NCBI GenBank assembly: GCA_003254885.1
Contig: QANT01004456.1
Coordinates: forward strand, 39,207 to 103,206
Direction: 5' to 3'
DNA length: 64,000 bases
DNA from: Purshia tridentata
Taxonomy: Eukaryota > Streptophyta > Magnoliopsida > Rosales > Rosaceae
Numbering within the stretch: position 1 is the first letter of the stretch; each line of letters begins with the position of its first letter. This document shows, piece by piece, positions 1 through 13,500 of this stretch. The translations under genes were made by a program, and so were the position numbers. The notes under the pieces were generated by a model. That model was not told the origin of the DNA, ran no database searches, and worked only from the letters and a program-made list of their open reading frames with translations.

Positions 1-3000
1 GGGCCTAGGTAAGTCTCTAGTGGTCTGGTCTGTTTATGGTTATTAGTTTTTTGTCCCGTGTGATATAGGTTGTTTTGGGAAGCAAGGTTGAGTTGGGTGA
101 TTCCATATTCTTGTGCATCGCTATTTATAGAGAATTTTGTGCTTTTGGTGGAGAGAGAAATGCTAAAGTTTTGTGGATTTGTACTCTGTTGGCAAATGGA
201 AATTTCTTGGGTTGCTTATTGCGAAATTTTTTAGTTGCTTAGTGGAAAGGGTGTGGAATTTTTGTGGGGTGGGGTCTATTTCGGTCATTGCTATGGACTT
301 TGGTACTTAATGGATTAGTTTTTTTTTTTTTTTTTTTTCTTAACATGGATTGGAGGGCTGCTGTATCTTAACTCAGCTGTTAGTTTTTGAAGGTTTTATG
401 TTGTCTGATGTAATGCTGATATTGTAATGTTAATGTTGTTGTAGTTTCAGTGACTGCTGGTCCACTGCTGATCTACTGCTGATTAGTTTGTATTAATTAA
501 GTTATTATGTTTCTAGTAAAAGAAAATTTCTACTGAGTCATTTATACTAATTTACTGCTTTTTTAGTTGTTGAATATGTCATATTTTGTTGCTGAACTGT
601 GAATTATAAGCATCCCTTAAGTATCTAAATTCTTCATTGAAATTGATAGGCTGCCTTATCTATGAGCTCTTCTCTGGTCTGAAGTTAAGCAAAACTGAGG
701 AGTTGCGTAACACTGCTTCTATTCCAAAGGTTAGCCTTGTATTGTCAAGTCAGTGATAACCTTATTCTTTCTAATTTCTCTTGTCTAGAATGTGTTAGTT
801 TTTCGGCCTTAATCCTTTTAAAGATTTTATTTTCATTTGCGTCTCTTTATTTTCTTGTCTCACAGTCTCTACTTCCAGATTATCAGCGGCTATTGAGTTC
901 CATGCCCTCTCGTAGGTTGAATACGTCGAAGCTTATAGAAAATAGCGGTGATCTATCTTTCCTTTCCTGAGTTAATTGTTTACATAGTTCAAGGATTTAC
1001 TGGCATTTGACAGTCTATTATTTGCACCTGGTAGTTTTCCTACTGGATTTAATGCTTTGTGTGTGCATGTTTAATACATTTTTTCTGAATTTTGGGTTGT
1101 TTTAATGTTTTTTTTGGGAATATAATTATGTCTAGGTACTAGGAAACAACTTTTTGTTAGTTTAATTTCTTATTTTTTTGCTAAGTATTGCAAAAAATGG
1201 ATTGGCAGAATATTTCCAAAACAAGTTGGTGGATACAATCCATTTCATGGAAATTCTGAATTTGAAAGATAGTGTTGAGAAGGATACCTTCTTCCGCAAG
1301 CTTCCAAATTTAGCAGAGCAGCTACCTCGTCAGATTGTCCTGAAAAAGGTGTGAGTTTTCAGAACTATTATGTAATTTTTTTTTTCTACTTGGAATGTAT
1401 AATCAACCTTTTTAATATCAATTGTAATCTTACCTCCTGGTTTCTACAGTTACTTCCTTTATTAGCTTCTGCCCTTGAATTTGGTTCAGCTGCTGCACCT
1501 GCTTTGAATGCATTGTTGAAAATGGGGTCCTGGCTTTCAACCGAAGAATTCAGCGTGAAGGTCATACTGTTTCAGTACTTCTGCATTGACTTTATATGTT
1601 ATGAATCTTGTATTTTGTGTTAAGTTCTCTTGAATTGTGGAATTTTTGTTTTTGTCTTTTGTTTCTTATGGTTCTTTTCTTCTTATTTATTAGCGTTGTA
1701 ATAACCTGACATGGGAATTCTTGCTTATACATTTAGGTGCTGCCAACGATTGTGAAACTGTTTGCTTCCAATGACCGAGCTATTCGAGTTGGTCTTTTGC
1801 AACATATTGATCAATTTGGAGAATCATTATCGGCACAAGTTGTTGATGAGCAAGTATGAAGTCAATGATTAACTATTTCTTTTTAATCAAGAAAATTCTA
1901 GTTGCATTCTGTAGCAAATGTTGTTAGTGTTGCATCGATTCAGTACTAGTTTCTAAATTCTAAAATTACATGTGATGTTTGGAATTAGGTTTACCCTCAC
2001 GTTGCTACCGGGTTCTCTGACACATCTGCTTTTCTCCGGGAACTGACTCTTAAGTCCATGCTTGTTCTAGCTCCCAAGGTTAGTGCACCAAATTTTATGG
2101 TTGTAGAATACCCACTTTGTGGCATGCTTTTGTAATATTTATACATTATGAAAGCCACTGCTAATGTTATTAGAATCTTGGAACATGGTAGGTAGGGTAA
2201 TTAGTTTTGATGAGTTACTTCTTGTTCATCTGGTCAATTTTTTTATGTTATTTATTTATTTTAATTTACTTCATAAGATTTTAAAGAGTATGCCATGTCC
2301 ACCTTTCCTGGAATCCTATTTTAATTGGATATCTATATGTCCCTGATGGTGTGGGATTTTGGAGTTTGATATTATAGCCACAGACCTTTCCTCATGTAAA
2401 ATATATGCTTGCACCATTCCTTATTTAAGTTCATTTGCTTGTGAGTGGTTGGACTTAGAAGGCACAGCCTCGACATAGTTTTTGGAATATTTGGTGTTAA
2501 AAATGTCTGAAGATTTCTAAGCTGGTTTCTTTGGAAGAGATTTTTTCAGAGATTCAAGTGGGGGTCACCAAACTCAGTTGTTGGTTTTATATAATAGTGT
2601 AGATGTTCCAATTGATTGCTACACAAGGGCTTCAGACATGGGACACCCTAACTATAGCCCTTTGATGTGGAATGTGGAGGTTGTGACCTCTCATGTGAGT
2701 TGGAAGGGGCTAATATCATTTGTTTTGTTTAGGCTTGGGAGAATAGATAGAACAAGGACATGAGCATACTTCATGAAATGAGTTGGGGTCACCAAGCTTG
2801 GTCGGCTTTATATATGTCATTTATTGGCTACATAGTGGGTTCAAGCATGGGACACCTAGACCATAGCCGCTAGATGTGGAAGTGTGTAATCATGCATAGT
2901 TGAAAGGGGCCATATCATTTGGTTTGTTTAGGGTTTAAAAGGAAGGAGGAAGAATATATAGATCAAGAACATACTTCATGAGATCTAGAGTTGGAGGTGT

Positions 3001-6000
3001 GCAACAGCTTTCAACAATGCTTTTATTTTAAACCGCTAACTATGCCTAAAGCCAAGCTCAATCCAACATAGGCTTTTGATGACTTGCTCTGTTTGACATT
3101 GTACTGCGTTTTTTTGTTGGGACAGTTCAGTCTGCTTATCCATTTAATGTTTTCATCTCAAATCGTCTTTCTTGTTGGATAATTATATACCTGTGTTTGT
3201 TTGAGTTTAAAAGGTCATACTATCATTCTAAAGTGTCAAATTATGTGATTTTCCTTTTTCTAATAGGCTTGTCTCTCTACTTTGTAGCTTTCTCAACGTA
3301 CCATTTCAGGGTCGTTGTTGAAGTATCTTTCAAAATTACAGGTATGACTTTAACTTCTGAATTAACACCCCTGACTTAGGATTCAATATAATGTTTGTAA
3401 TGTAGATTATCACATCAGGTTTCTTCATGTTTTCATTTATTATTATTATTTTTCGTGAGTGTGGTGCTTGGAAACTAGAATATAGCCATTGTCTGGCTTT
3501 TTATTTTCTTTGTTTTATCTGTTTAATTTCTTTGTCTTGCAGGTTGATGAAGAACCAGCAATTAGAACAAACACCACTATATTACTAGGGAACATTGCAA
3601 GCCACCTGAATGAAGGGGTTAGTATCATCAAGTTGCCACATCTACTGTTTCATATGCATTTTTGAACCACTCAAACTTCTTGTTGGATGTGCATACTTTC
3701 TAATTTTGTTGATCTTCTCTTAAGTAATACATGGGTCCATTGGTCATTTGGTGGTAATTTGTCAACAGACTTTGATAAGATTTTTACTTTTTTAAGATGT
3801 CAACTGATGGTTCATATCTAAATGCAGACAAGGAAAAGAGTTTTGATTAATGCATTTACTGTCCGTGCATTACGTGATAATTTCTCACCTGCCCGAGGAG
3901 CAGGTATCCGAATTTCTATTTATCCATGTCTATTTTTTTACCAGATTCATTTTTGAATAATAGTTTGGCTTTGGAATTATGTGTTTTAAGTTTTTCCTTT
4001 TTTTCAGTTTTTGACATGGGTCAACTCTTCAAATCTATTAATATTCTGGCAGGTATTATGGCTTTATGTGCCACCAGTTCTTATTATGACATCACTGAGA
4101 TTGCAACTCGAATTCTCCCAAATGTTGTTGTTCTTACCATTGATCCTGACAAGTAAGTATGCTGGTGGTGGTTGTACATTGTCATCGCCATTTTTCCAAT
4201 AGAGTGATACTAGAGATACAAATTATTATCCCAAAATTTAGGTCCTAACTGATGTGGCAGTATTTCATTTGTTCATATCTGAGCCCCTTCTAGACCTTAA
4301 TTATTTATAACAAGAAACTGTCATGTCATGTGTCACATTAGGATAATAGTTGGTAACCTTAGCATTACTTATCTCTACATGTGAGTAATGAAGGATGCTG
4401 AACATTCAAGTGGTTTCTTTGTTGGGAATAAAGTGTATGGGAAATCATCACTAAGAGCTGTAAGGGAGAAAACAAATTTTGAGATTATGTTTGGTGTATA
4501 ACATGCTTTCTATATGTGCATAATGAAGAATGCTTACTTCAAGTGGGTTCTTTGTTAGAAAGAAAGTGTATGGGAAAATCATCACTAAGGCTGTAAGGGG
4601 GAAAAGAAATTTTGAGATCATTTGGTGTATCTTTCATACATTATTAATGGGAATCCTTGTAGCAGATATTATCGTGTGAATGTTAGTTCATTTTTAACGT
4701 TTTGCTTCTTTCTGCATTGGTTGCTGTACCTTTTGTTTTATCTTTGGAACAGTGATGTACGATCAAAGGCATTTCAAGCTGTTGATCAGTTTCTGCAGAT
4801 AGTGAAGCAATCATATGAGAAGGTGTGTCATAATTCTTGATGTGTTTGGTTCAAAAGCATTTTCTGTTTTTCATATCTGCATGTAGGTATATTAGAAGCA
4901 ATTTTTGTGGCGTGTGTCGAAGTATAAAAGCTTTTTAATTGTGAGAGAGAGAGAGAGAGAGAGAGAGATCATGAATCAGTTCCCATATCAATTATGTCAT
5001 CTATGAAGTTGTGTAAAGTTGACCTTGCTACACTCTTTTTGTGGTGGTCCATCAGAGTTATTCTCATTTGCAAAAGACAAATATAGTATGTATAGATAAC
5101 GGAATAAGGTTCAGAGGAAATTTTAGATATCTGCCTTGAATAAGGTGTCATGTTAATTTCATTTATTTATTTATTTTTGTGGTCCTTTGTAGGCAAATTC
5201 AGGAGATACAGCTGGGTCTGCAGGCATTGGAATCTCATCAATACCAGGAAATGCTAGTTTACTAGGGTGAGTTGATTAGGACTTTTCAGCATATTAGAAT
5301 TAGAATATCTTAATTAGTAATTTTTCTTTTGTCAACTCCATTTCTGCCACTTTGATGGGATGCAATTGAGTAGTTCCTCCATGTAGCTATATCTATATAT
5401 TGGTGCACGATTTTATTGTCATTTGTCAACTTCTATATTAAAACTCTAATTATCATGCAGATGGGCAATGAGCTCCTTGACTCTCAAGGGTAAACCTTCA
5501 GAACAAGCTCCACTTGCTCATGTGAATACCAGCTCGTCTCTTACTAAGACAACTTCTGATGCAAGCTCAGGTACACATCTTCATAACTAGGTAGTCTAGG
5601 TTTCTATAAATGTGTTTAGCTTGTTGGAAATTCTGTGGAATGTTTTTTTTGTTTTCTTTTTGCATATTGACATTTGATATTTCACAGGACATACCTTCAA
5701 ATCAGTCTTTAATCAAGTCAATCTTATTGTAGCTTTATAGTTTGGTTTTTTTTTTTTTTACCTTGCTATTATTGTTTTAAGAGTGTATTTTGAAAAGCAT
5801 CCATCTTCCACTAATTAGTTTGGGTGGGGGTCTCTCCACATCTATTTTGTTCCTTCCCCAAGTACAGGAGAGATGTGGAACTATTTCTTTGCATAAAAAG
5901 ATGATTGGGCTATCATATGTTCCATATTTCCGCTTCTACCCTACAGTTATTTGATTGCCTTCTTTCACATTCAATCTCTTATATTGTTATTCTCTTTCAA

Positions 6001-6632
6001 TCCCAGTAATGGATACTCCAACCACTGCACCTGCCCATGTAAGTTCGACAACAGATTTTGCTGATCAACATGTACCCGAGTCCCCTACATCAACAGATGG
6101 CTGGGGAGAACTTGAAAATGGAATTCATGAAGAGCATGAAAGTGACAAGGATGGGTGGGATGATATTGAACCCCTTGAAGAGCATAAACCATCTCCAGCT
6201 CTTACGAGCATTCAAGCAGCTCAAAAGCGGCCAGTCTTGCAACCTGCTTCGCAGCCAAAACAAGGTACTATTTTTTTTGTTAATCAATTGGAAATATTTA
6301 GTTATACATTTGTGGTGTTAATTAATTGGAAAATTTTGTTATATTTTATAGCAACAAGTTTGCGACCAAAAAACACAACCAAGGCTATCAAAGATGAAGA
6401 TGATGATTTATGGGGCTCCATTGCTGCTCCGGCACCAAAAACAACATCAAAACCTTTGACTTTAAAAGCAAGTGCAGCAGTTGATGATGATGATCCTTGG
6501 GCTGCCATTGCTGCTCCCCAACCTACTACCAAGGCAAAGCCCTTAGCAGCTGGAAAAGGCCGAGGAGCTAAACCTGCTGCCCCAAAATTGGGCGCACAAA
6601 GGATAAACCGGACGTCTTCGTCTGGGGTGTAA
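1..6632 (+). CDS. SCY1-like pseudokinase/HEAT-repeat protein (SCYL1/CTEXP type), 3' part only
   Basis: The gene starts before the window. Exons I read, all GT-AG and phase-consistent: 1-8, 650-729, 866-947, 1209-1348, 1450-1560, 1737-1853, 1989-2078, 3288-3341, 3543-3617, 3828-3903, 4053-4152, 4753-4822, 5193-5266, 5461-5570, 6007-6264, 6352-6632 (stop TAA). The visible start, WGLGCLIYELFSG, is the C-lobe of a protein-kinase-like domain. It is followed by about 330 residues of helical HEAT/ARM repeats (motifs LLPLLASALEFGSAAAPAL, RTNTTILLGNIA, DVRSKAFQAVDQFL). The C-terminal tail is acidic and low-complexity with repeated Trp motifs (GWGELE, DGWDDIEPLE, DDDLWGSIAAP, DDDPWAAIAAP) and ends in a basic stretch. 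This architecture matches plant SCYL1-like proteins (Arabidopsis At2g40730 type). Animal SCYL1 acts in Golgi/COPI traffic, and yeast Cex1 in tRNA export; the plant role is inferred. A classical COPI-binding RKxx terminus is not obvious, since the protein ends SSSGV. Confidence 0.93.
2561..2995. repeat. Diverged tandem duplication (period about 224 bp) in SCYL intron
   Basis: Inside the 1.2-kb intron 2079-3287, the block starting GGGGTCACCAA at 2561 recurs from 2785. Shared landmarks include the phrases around ATGGGACACC, ATAGCC and AAGGGGC, and CATACTTCATGA near both ends. The copies have diverged through many substitutions and small indels. This looks like an old duplication of a repeat-derived segment, not coding. 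Confidence 0.7.
4378..4635. repeat. Diverged tandem duplication (period about 135 bp) in SCYL intron
   Basis: Within intron 4153-4752, the segment beginning near 4378 (GAGTAATGAAGGATGC, then AAAGTGTATGGGAAATCATC and GCTGTAAGGG) is repeated from about 4513 in the same order. It lies entirely in intron and has no coding potential. Confidence 0.75.
4942..4968. repeat. (GA)n microsatellite
   Basis: About 13 perfect GA units in the intron following the exon that ends at 4822. Confidence 0.95.
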
Positions 6633-7799
6633 ATTATACAGAAGAACAAGAGAAGATTATGAAGATTTATTTGTGTAAATGTTTTCCTTTTGGTGGTTGG
6701 CGTTCATGTTATCATTACGACATTTCGTGCCAACAGGAATTGCATTTGCACTTTCTCCAACTTATTAATTGATTTGTAATGATATTCTTTTGTTTCTTTC
6801 GGTTTTGCAAAAAAGAAGCCGCCATCTGTTATGTAACTTCAATTCTTCTGATGTAATGTTAGGTGATATAGATGCAGCAGCAAACTGGCTCTCAATTTTT
6901 GGGCCTGTAAATTTGGGATGTAATTTGTCCCCTTCTTCTAGTTAAACCATTAGAAGTTTTCTGCTTGCTAAATTGTTTTAAATAGGGTAGTTGGCAATTT
7001 GGCATGGACTAATAGACCCGATCCAGTTACTAACCCATGGGCCAAAATTAATCGGACTGGGTTTGAATCAACTCCTATAATCTTGACGGTTTTCATATAA
7101 TATTCATTCATATATGAGTAACCCGAGCAGATATTGGTCGTGTGTTGCCCATGATGCAAACAATGACAGCATATTAACATGTCACATCGCCATTTATGTT
7201 ATTATTGTTGTGGTTGTGTAGAAGTCAGCATACAAATCGTAAATAACATCTTCAAAAGGTGCTTTTTTGGCTTTGAAATAAAATTTCTTGACATGCCACA
7301 TCAGTTTTTCATTTAATTTGGATTTGTAGATAATAGATTCTAGTACTTGGTTAGTAACTAATATAGTTGAAGGGAATTTATCAACTAAGAAATTATCTTA
7401 GCCAAAAAATGCTAAGTTAGCAATTTAGAAGCTGAGTTGGACTCTAAGTCAAAGAACACCGGCAACTGAAAACAGCACCCAATTTTGATTAAAAGAAACG
7501 GTCAAATTTTGTTATGATCCCTGTAGTTTAGAAAAATATTTGAAGAAAATGATTTATACAAAAGTTGAAGCTGCTGTCTAAAACTGGCCACAAATGCAAG
7601 CATTCAAAGGTGTCTTTTGCTTTTAGCCGCAATAATCAATTGCAACTTGAGAAAAACGGGCCATAATCAGTCTGGAGTGTGAAGCGAAATCATGTACGTA
7701 CATGTGGTTGCTTAGCAAATTGCAACAGATTTCAGGAATTGCAACTTGCACATTCAGTATAGAGATTATTAGTATGATATTGCAGCACCCAAATTACTA

Positions 7800-8370
7800 A
7801 GAGCCATCTTTATATTGGATACATTTCCCTCAAAAACAGAAAAGGTATGTGATTGCCTGTATATACAAAAAGAAAACTTGATTTTTTGCCATCTTAGGAA
7901 ACTTACATGATTGCTGATGAAATCTACAAGGAAAGGGCAGGAATTTAGTAACTTCCAAAAAGAAAACTCCGGATAATTTTTTTAAATGATATGATAAGGT
8001 GTATAATATAATGTTGTAGGGCCCAGTGTTCAATTAGTAAAGAGGTATGTCTCCAATCTTTATATAGATTGCCAATTTCTCTTAAAAAAACAGAAGGATG
8101 TGATTGTAAATAATATATGTAAAAAAGGTAACTTTTTTTTTTTTAATTACAGCAGATAAAATTGAACTCTAACCATCCTACTCACAGTCACTATCGGGAT
8201 TTTATCCCAAAACAAGAAACTCAAGAGGGCAGGAAATTTGGTAACTTATTTTTGGTAACATCAATATCAATCCAATTAGGATAAATAATTTTTAATGATA
8301 ATATAATAACAGTGTGGGACCCAAAATTAGTAGGAGGTGTGTCTCCGATCTTTATATTGACAGCCTCTTT
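7800..8370. repeat. Diverged tandem array, about 2.3 copies of a 250-290 bp unit
   Basis: The landmark ATCTTTATAT occurs near 7807, 8056 and 8349. It is preceded twice by GTCTCC(A/G)ATC and by a GGGCCCAGTG / GGGACCCAAA block with ATTAGTA. A second landmark, GGGCAGGAA followed by TTAGTAACTT or TTGGTAACTT, occurs near 7937 and 8227. The copies are too diverged for recent duplication, and indels make the period irregular. Confidence 0.6.
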
Positions 8371-9427
8371 GACTCTTTTTTGTGCAACAGTCTCACAACT
8401 GAAAGTCTGAGAAAATTATGCATCATTTCCTCCGTGCAACAGAAAAAAGAGAAAGGTGATGGTTTCAATTCAGAATTTCAGATACACCCATGTCACTCTT
8501 TTTTCAAGTCATTTTTTTTTATTTTGCTCTGCAACTGCACATAGTTATCTTGTATCCCGACATATGTATATCACTGGTTATGTTTGTTTGGATACAATCA
8601 TACAACGAATAGAAAAGAAAGAAAACCCAATTTCTCTCTCTCCCGTCTGGATAGTTTTATCTGTCAGATATTAATAGGTAGGACTGTAGATTCCAGTGTA
8701 TAGCAAGTTGGGATCATATGGATGAGCCCTTTTCAATCCCAGCTGTCCTTGTATGTGCAACTAGTTGAAGTCGGTCCCATCCTGCACCTCCTTTGTGGAT
8801 ATTTCAGGATGACCCATCAACATCGTCCATAATTTCTTTGAGTGCCCTTGTAATTCCCATGCTCTTTTGGGGCATTTTTCTCTCCAGACTTGGTTTTCTT
8901 TTGGGTTTATCCAAATTCTGGATGCTCCCAATTTGTTTTTATTAGGCTTCTAATTCCGTTTTCTGACCCCCAAAAAAAAGGCTTATAATTCTGTTTATTG
9001 TGTGTATTTTGTAAAGTTGCTGTAAAATATACTAAACTGTCAATTTTCACTTTTGGTAAAAATTCTCTTTGGTGGACAAAAGAGAGCGAATAGAGAGGAG
9101 GTGAAGAAAGGTCTTACACAGAGGTTAGGTTAACAGGGGTTAGGTTAAACTTTCTTGTTAGTACAATCTTGCACTGGTTCTGGAAGTAAATCTTTGCTTG
9201 TTGGCTAAACTGTCAGAAGTTGATAGTGTTTAGAACTATGTAATATGTATTTTAGGCAATTTGTCTTTCTCTGGTTATTGGGTTTTACTTTTCGATGTGG
9301 GTTTTATTCACTGAGCATAAAGGTGGGAACTTTTTGATGGGGTTCTCCAAGTATAGTGTAGGCTTCGATTTGGGGCATCTATTCTCTTGCGTACTCATGT
9401 ACCCTTATGTTGATATTTTTTTTTTCT

Positions 9428-9733
9428 CTCTTTTGATAAGAAAAGAACGTTGGAGAGCCAAAAGGGTCATGGGTCTTATGGTTGAAAGTTAAATTGTTAT
9501 TACTTTGCTTATCAGCGGCTGGGCAATGGGATGTAGTTTATGGAGGTTTTACTGTCTTCTTAAATAGAAGCAGAAAGTAACTCTTTTGATAAGAAAAGAA
9601 CGTTGGAGAGCCAAAAGGGTCATGGGTCTAATGGTTGAAAGTTAAATTGTTATTACTTTGCTTATCAGCGGCTGGGCAATGGGATGTAGTTTATGGTGGT
9701 TTTACTGTCTTCTTAAATAGAAGCAGAAAGTAA
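9428..9733. repeat. Recent 153-bp perfect-period tandem duplication
   Basis: Copy 1 is 9428-9580 and copy 2 is 9581-9733, head to tail with no spacer. I count only two mismatches (T/A in GGGTCTNATGG and A/T in TTATGGNGG). It lies upstream of the SRM1-type MYB gene, in promoter or leader. A 65-residue ORF across copy 1 is not credible coding sequence. Confidence 0.95.
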
Positions 9734-10553
9734 AGGATAAGGAGACTGCAGTAGAAACTGTAAAATTTAGTTTCAAAAAAGTGGGTTGGAGTAGAAGGAT
9801 AACTCTTTGTGGGCCTGTGCTGTTAAAACTATTCATATCAGTGGGCTTGCTGATAACTGGGATTTTTTTTTGGTAGAATTGAAAATGGCAGTATGATTGC
9901 TATTCTTGTCCACTAAAGTCTTCTGAGTTTTTTTTCTTTGTTTGATGCTATTCTTGTCCATTCTGGGTTTTTTCTTCTTTCTTTGATTACTTGATAGTCT
10001 CTTTCATATATCACAATGTAAAAAACTTATTACCATTCTACCGAATTTACAATTGCAGTTAATTCTTTTTCATTTCTTAAACTGCCATTTATTGCATCTT
10101 TGATATTATGGTTTGCAGATATTTCTCATGGTCTAACTAAACTCTGTGCCTTTTCGTTCATCAATAGGTCAGCAATTCAGAAGAGTCCAATTCTTAAATT
10201 GTGGGGCAAATCACCATTGAAATCCTCGCATACTTCACTGAGCGTGATTTTTTATTGGAGGTGGTATCTGGGTTAGCTTCCTGGGCGTTTTCTGGGTCTG
10301 TTTGTTTTTGCTCTTGCTTACCTCTATGGTATGACTCGTCTGACACTCTGCTTCCCATAATTGAGCCCACCATCAAAGAAGTTGTCACTGGTACCCACTA
10401 TTAAGATAATTTAGATCCAACACCAACCACCACCACCCCCCCACCCCAAGAGCAATTCTAAAAATTGATACTTTTTAGAATGGTGTAGCGTAAATTGCAA
10501 AGCAGTTTGCTATATTCATTTTTCCCTTCCTGTGGGCAATATTTTGGATATAG

Positions 10554-13500
10554 ATGACTATGGATGAAGCGGGTAGTAGCTCCTTGTGGAGTCGAGAGCA
10601 GGATAAGGCATTTGAGATTGCCCTGGCAACTTATCCCGAGGGTTCTTCAGATTGGTGGGAGAAAATTGCAGCTGATGTACCAGGGAAAACCCTAGAGGAG
10701 ATACAACATCATTATGAACTCTTAGTTGATGATATAAGCCAGATCGAAGCTGGTTGTGTGCCACTCCCTTGCTACAATTCTTCTTCAGAGGGTTCCACAA
10801 GCCATGCCAGTGATGAGGGAACCAGTAAGAAGGGTGAACGTACTGGACACTACAGCGGTGAACCTAATCATGGAAGTAAGGCTTCAAGGACAGATCAGGA
10901 ACGCCGTAAGGGGATTGCTTGGACAGAAGATGAACACAGGTGAATATATTATTTTTTATCTAATTATTTTCTTTCCCTAATCATAGATGGAATTTTTGGG
11001 GTATCTAAATCAGGCTAAAAATAGGTTGCTCTTTCCAATCTGTGTCTTTTTGCTTTTATAGCTAACAGTAGAAATGCCTTTGAGATAATTTCGTACATTT
11101 TAACCATGAGTTTTGTCCCTGTGCTGCTTTATGATCTTAAGTTGGCTTGTCCAATAATAATTTTTCTGAAGTTGCACTTTTATGGTGATGATAGTTGGTT
11201 AAACTGTATCAAGCTCTATATTTTGCACAACTTCCATAACCAAAGTATTTCTACTATAACCATGGTATGTTTCAATAATTCAGTATTGAAGGATAATGGC
11301 ATAGGTTATCAAGCTCTTAGGTTATACTGTTGCACTATATTCTTGGATGATAATGGCATAAGTGAAAAATCCATGGAATTTTCATATATATATATATATA
11401 TATATTTTTTGGTACAAGGAATTTTCATATTTAAAACACATCTAGCATGGTAGTTGACTGTTCTCATTCTACTCTTTTTATATTGATGCATGGTTTGATT
11501 TTAATAGAGTTTTGGTGTTATTTTCTATGTCAGTAGCTATTGATGTTTTATGTATATATTTATCTCCAGGATTACCACTATATACTAGTTTTTAAATCTA
11601 GAAAGATGAAAACTTGCATGAGAAAGAAAAAAATTGTAAATAATTTTAACATGGTAATATGAACTATCTCTAACACGACTTGGTATTGTGCAACCTCTAG
11701 AATTGGTTGTCTTAAATTAGAGCCTTTTAGCTTATTTTATATTTAGGTTTCTTCGGGATTTGGTGTTCTCGGATGGACTGCCTGTATCCTAATATAATGA
11801 TTTTGGTATATGCCTTGCCTCAGCTATTGCACTACTGCATTGGGCTGAATATTAGGAAACTGGCGGTTCTCAATTTGGCAGTGGGATGAAGTGACAGGGA
11901 ACTGCCACTCTTGCTTAACTCAAGTTGTGATTGGCTGGTAATTTTTTAGCAGAAATATGTGATCTGTAGAATTAGATTTAAATAGTAATTATTATCAGAA
12001 AGAAAAATGGTTTCTTTATGGACTTAGAGAAATAAGGTGTCAAATGTAGTTATCATTTGCCTTACTCTGGCTAGCTTTAGGATGGGAGATTGTATTTTCG
12101 TACTCCTTTCTTTACACAGATGTGTTTCCATAGTAGAAAATCACCATTAGATTCTTTTTCTGGTCGAGTATTTTTATTACCCTCTTCCCAACAGTTCTGT
12201 TTCCAAGTACATACTTGAAGCATATGAAAAAAGACGAGATAAAAAAGAAGCATATGAAAAAAGTGAAAAAAGATCTTTCATTTTCTTAGTGTTTTTAGAT
12301 TAGGCTGTGTTGCTCATACAAAAAGTGCACAATATACTTTCAGTAGTGCTAGGGGAAAGGTTCGGGTAGAGTTGCTGGAAGATGATTAATTTTGTAATGG
12401 CAATATTCTCTTAAAATGTGGTCCAATCACTCTACTTATCTATGGATATACCATTTTGATAGGAAAGAGTTCAAAAAGGATAAATTAGAGGCACACAGGA
12501 TAAAGACATTATGAGACTATTGTTATTTAAAGTGGTGATGATCATGGGCCCAGGGCTCCGTATGATTAATGAAATGGCTCTATCCTTATGCCAGGAAACA
12601 ACTAGTAAGGTCCAATCAACTACCCATATTCCCATGGTGAAAATGTGTTCCTAAGGACTGTTCTTTTAGAAATAGGAATCAGGTTCTATGGTGAAAATTT
12701 TCTTTGGAATTTCAGTTATACCACTGCCTAACTAATGCCAACTGAAAGATATGAAATAGTGCGTTTGATGATCTGTGTAATAATACTTATAGAGGTGGCA
12801 TTTTAGTTGAGAAGGATGGTGAGGATTGTGGGAAATCCAAAATCATGTAAAGTCATTTCTTACGTATATAATAAAAATCAGCTGATCATATTATCAGACT
12901 TATCCCATGATCACAAAGCCATATATGGTATGATTCAAGTTCTTGTTATCAGGTCTCAGCCATATACTCGCTCTCTATCTCTCCCTTCTTCTCAATGAAT
13001 TCTCAAACTGTGTGCTTGACTTCTATATTTCATTAAATTAAATTTATGTTTATTAGTAATGTTTGTAAAATCATTTTTGTCAATTTAAGGAGGCATTCTG
13101 GTAGGGTTCATCTTTTGTTGTCACCTGGGTTCTTTTAATAGGTTAAATCTTGAGGAAGTCACCGAAAAAATGATCTCAAGCTTGAATTAGAAAAGCTTGA
13201 GATCCTATATGGAGGCTCACAAGAGGATTCACCTGGGTGCCTCCATCTAACCAATACGATCTCAAGCTTTTCCAATTCCCAAGATCAAATTGTCCCAATG
13301 GTGTTCCATTTCTCTGGTTTCTCTTAGGTTGGTGGTTGTTTCCTACATATTTCTCTTATCACATCCTAGATACTGCCATCTTAGACCAACCTTGCAATAT
13401 CTTCTGACTCTTTTCTTCTGAGAGATATATAAAAATAATGAACATTCAGCCAAGTACCAATTTTGCTTTGTCAATTTTATAAAGCCACATTAGGCGTCAC

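Larger units (their letters stand above)
6633..10553. other. Spacer: SCYL 3'UTR, repeats, SRM1 promoter/leader
   Basis: The first 200-250 bp are a plausible SCYL 3'UTR. The rest holds no convincing ORF. It contains two tandem-repeat families (about 7800-8370 and 9428-9733) and the upstream region of the MYB gene. Pyrimidine-rich stretches followed by AG near 10119 and 10167 could be 5'UTR splice acceptors, but I cannot place a transcription start. Confidence 0.6.

Noticed and set aside
6302-6649. 115-codon minus-strand ORF
   Set aside because: Shadow of the last SCYL exon; its Ala/Val/Gly richness mirrors the low-complexity coding tail.
9295-9492. 65-codon ORF upstream of SRM1
   Set aside because: It ends in the 153-bp repeat and has no family similarity; the conserved MYB start lies a kilobase downstream.
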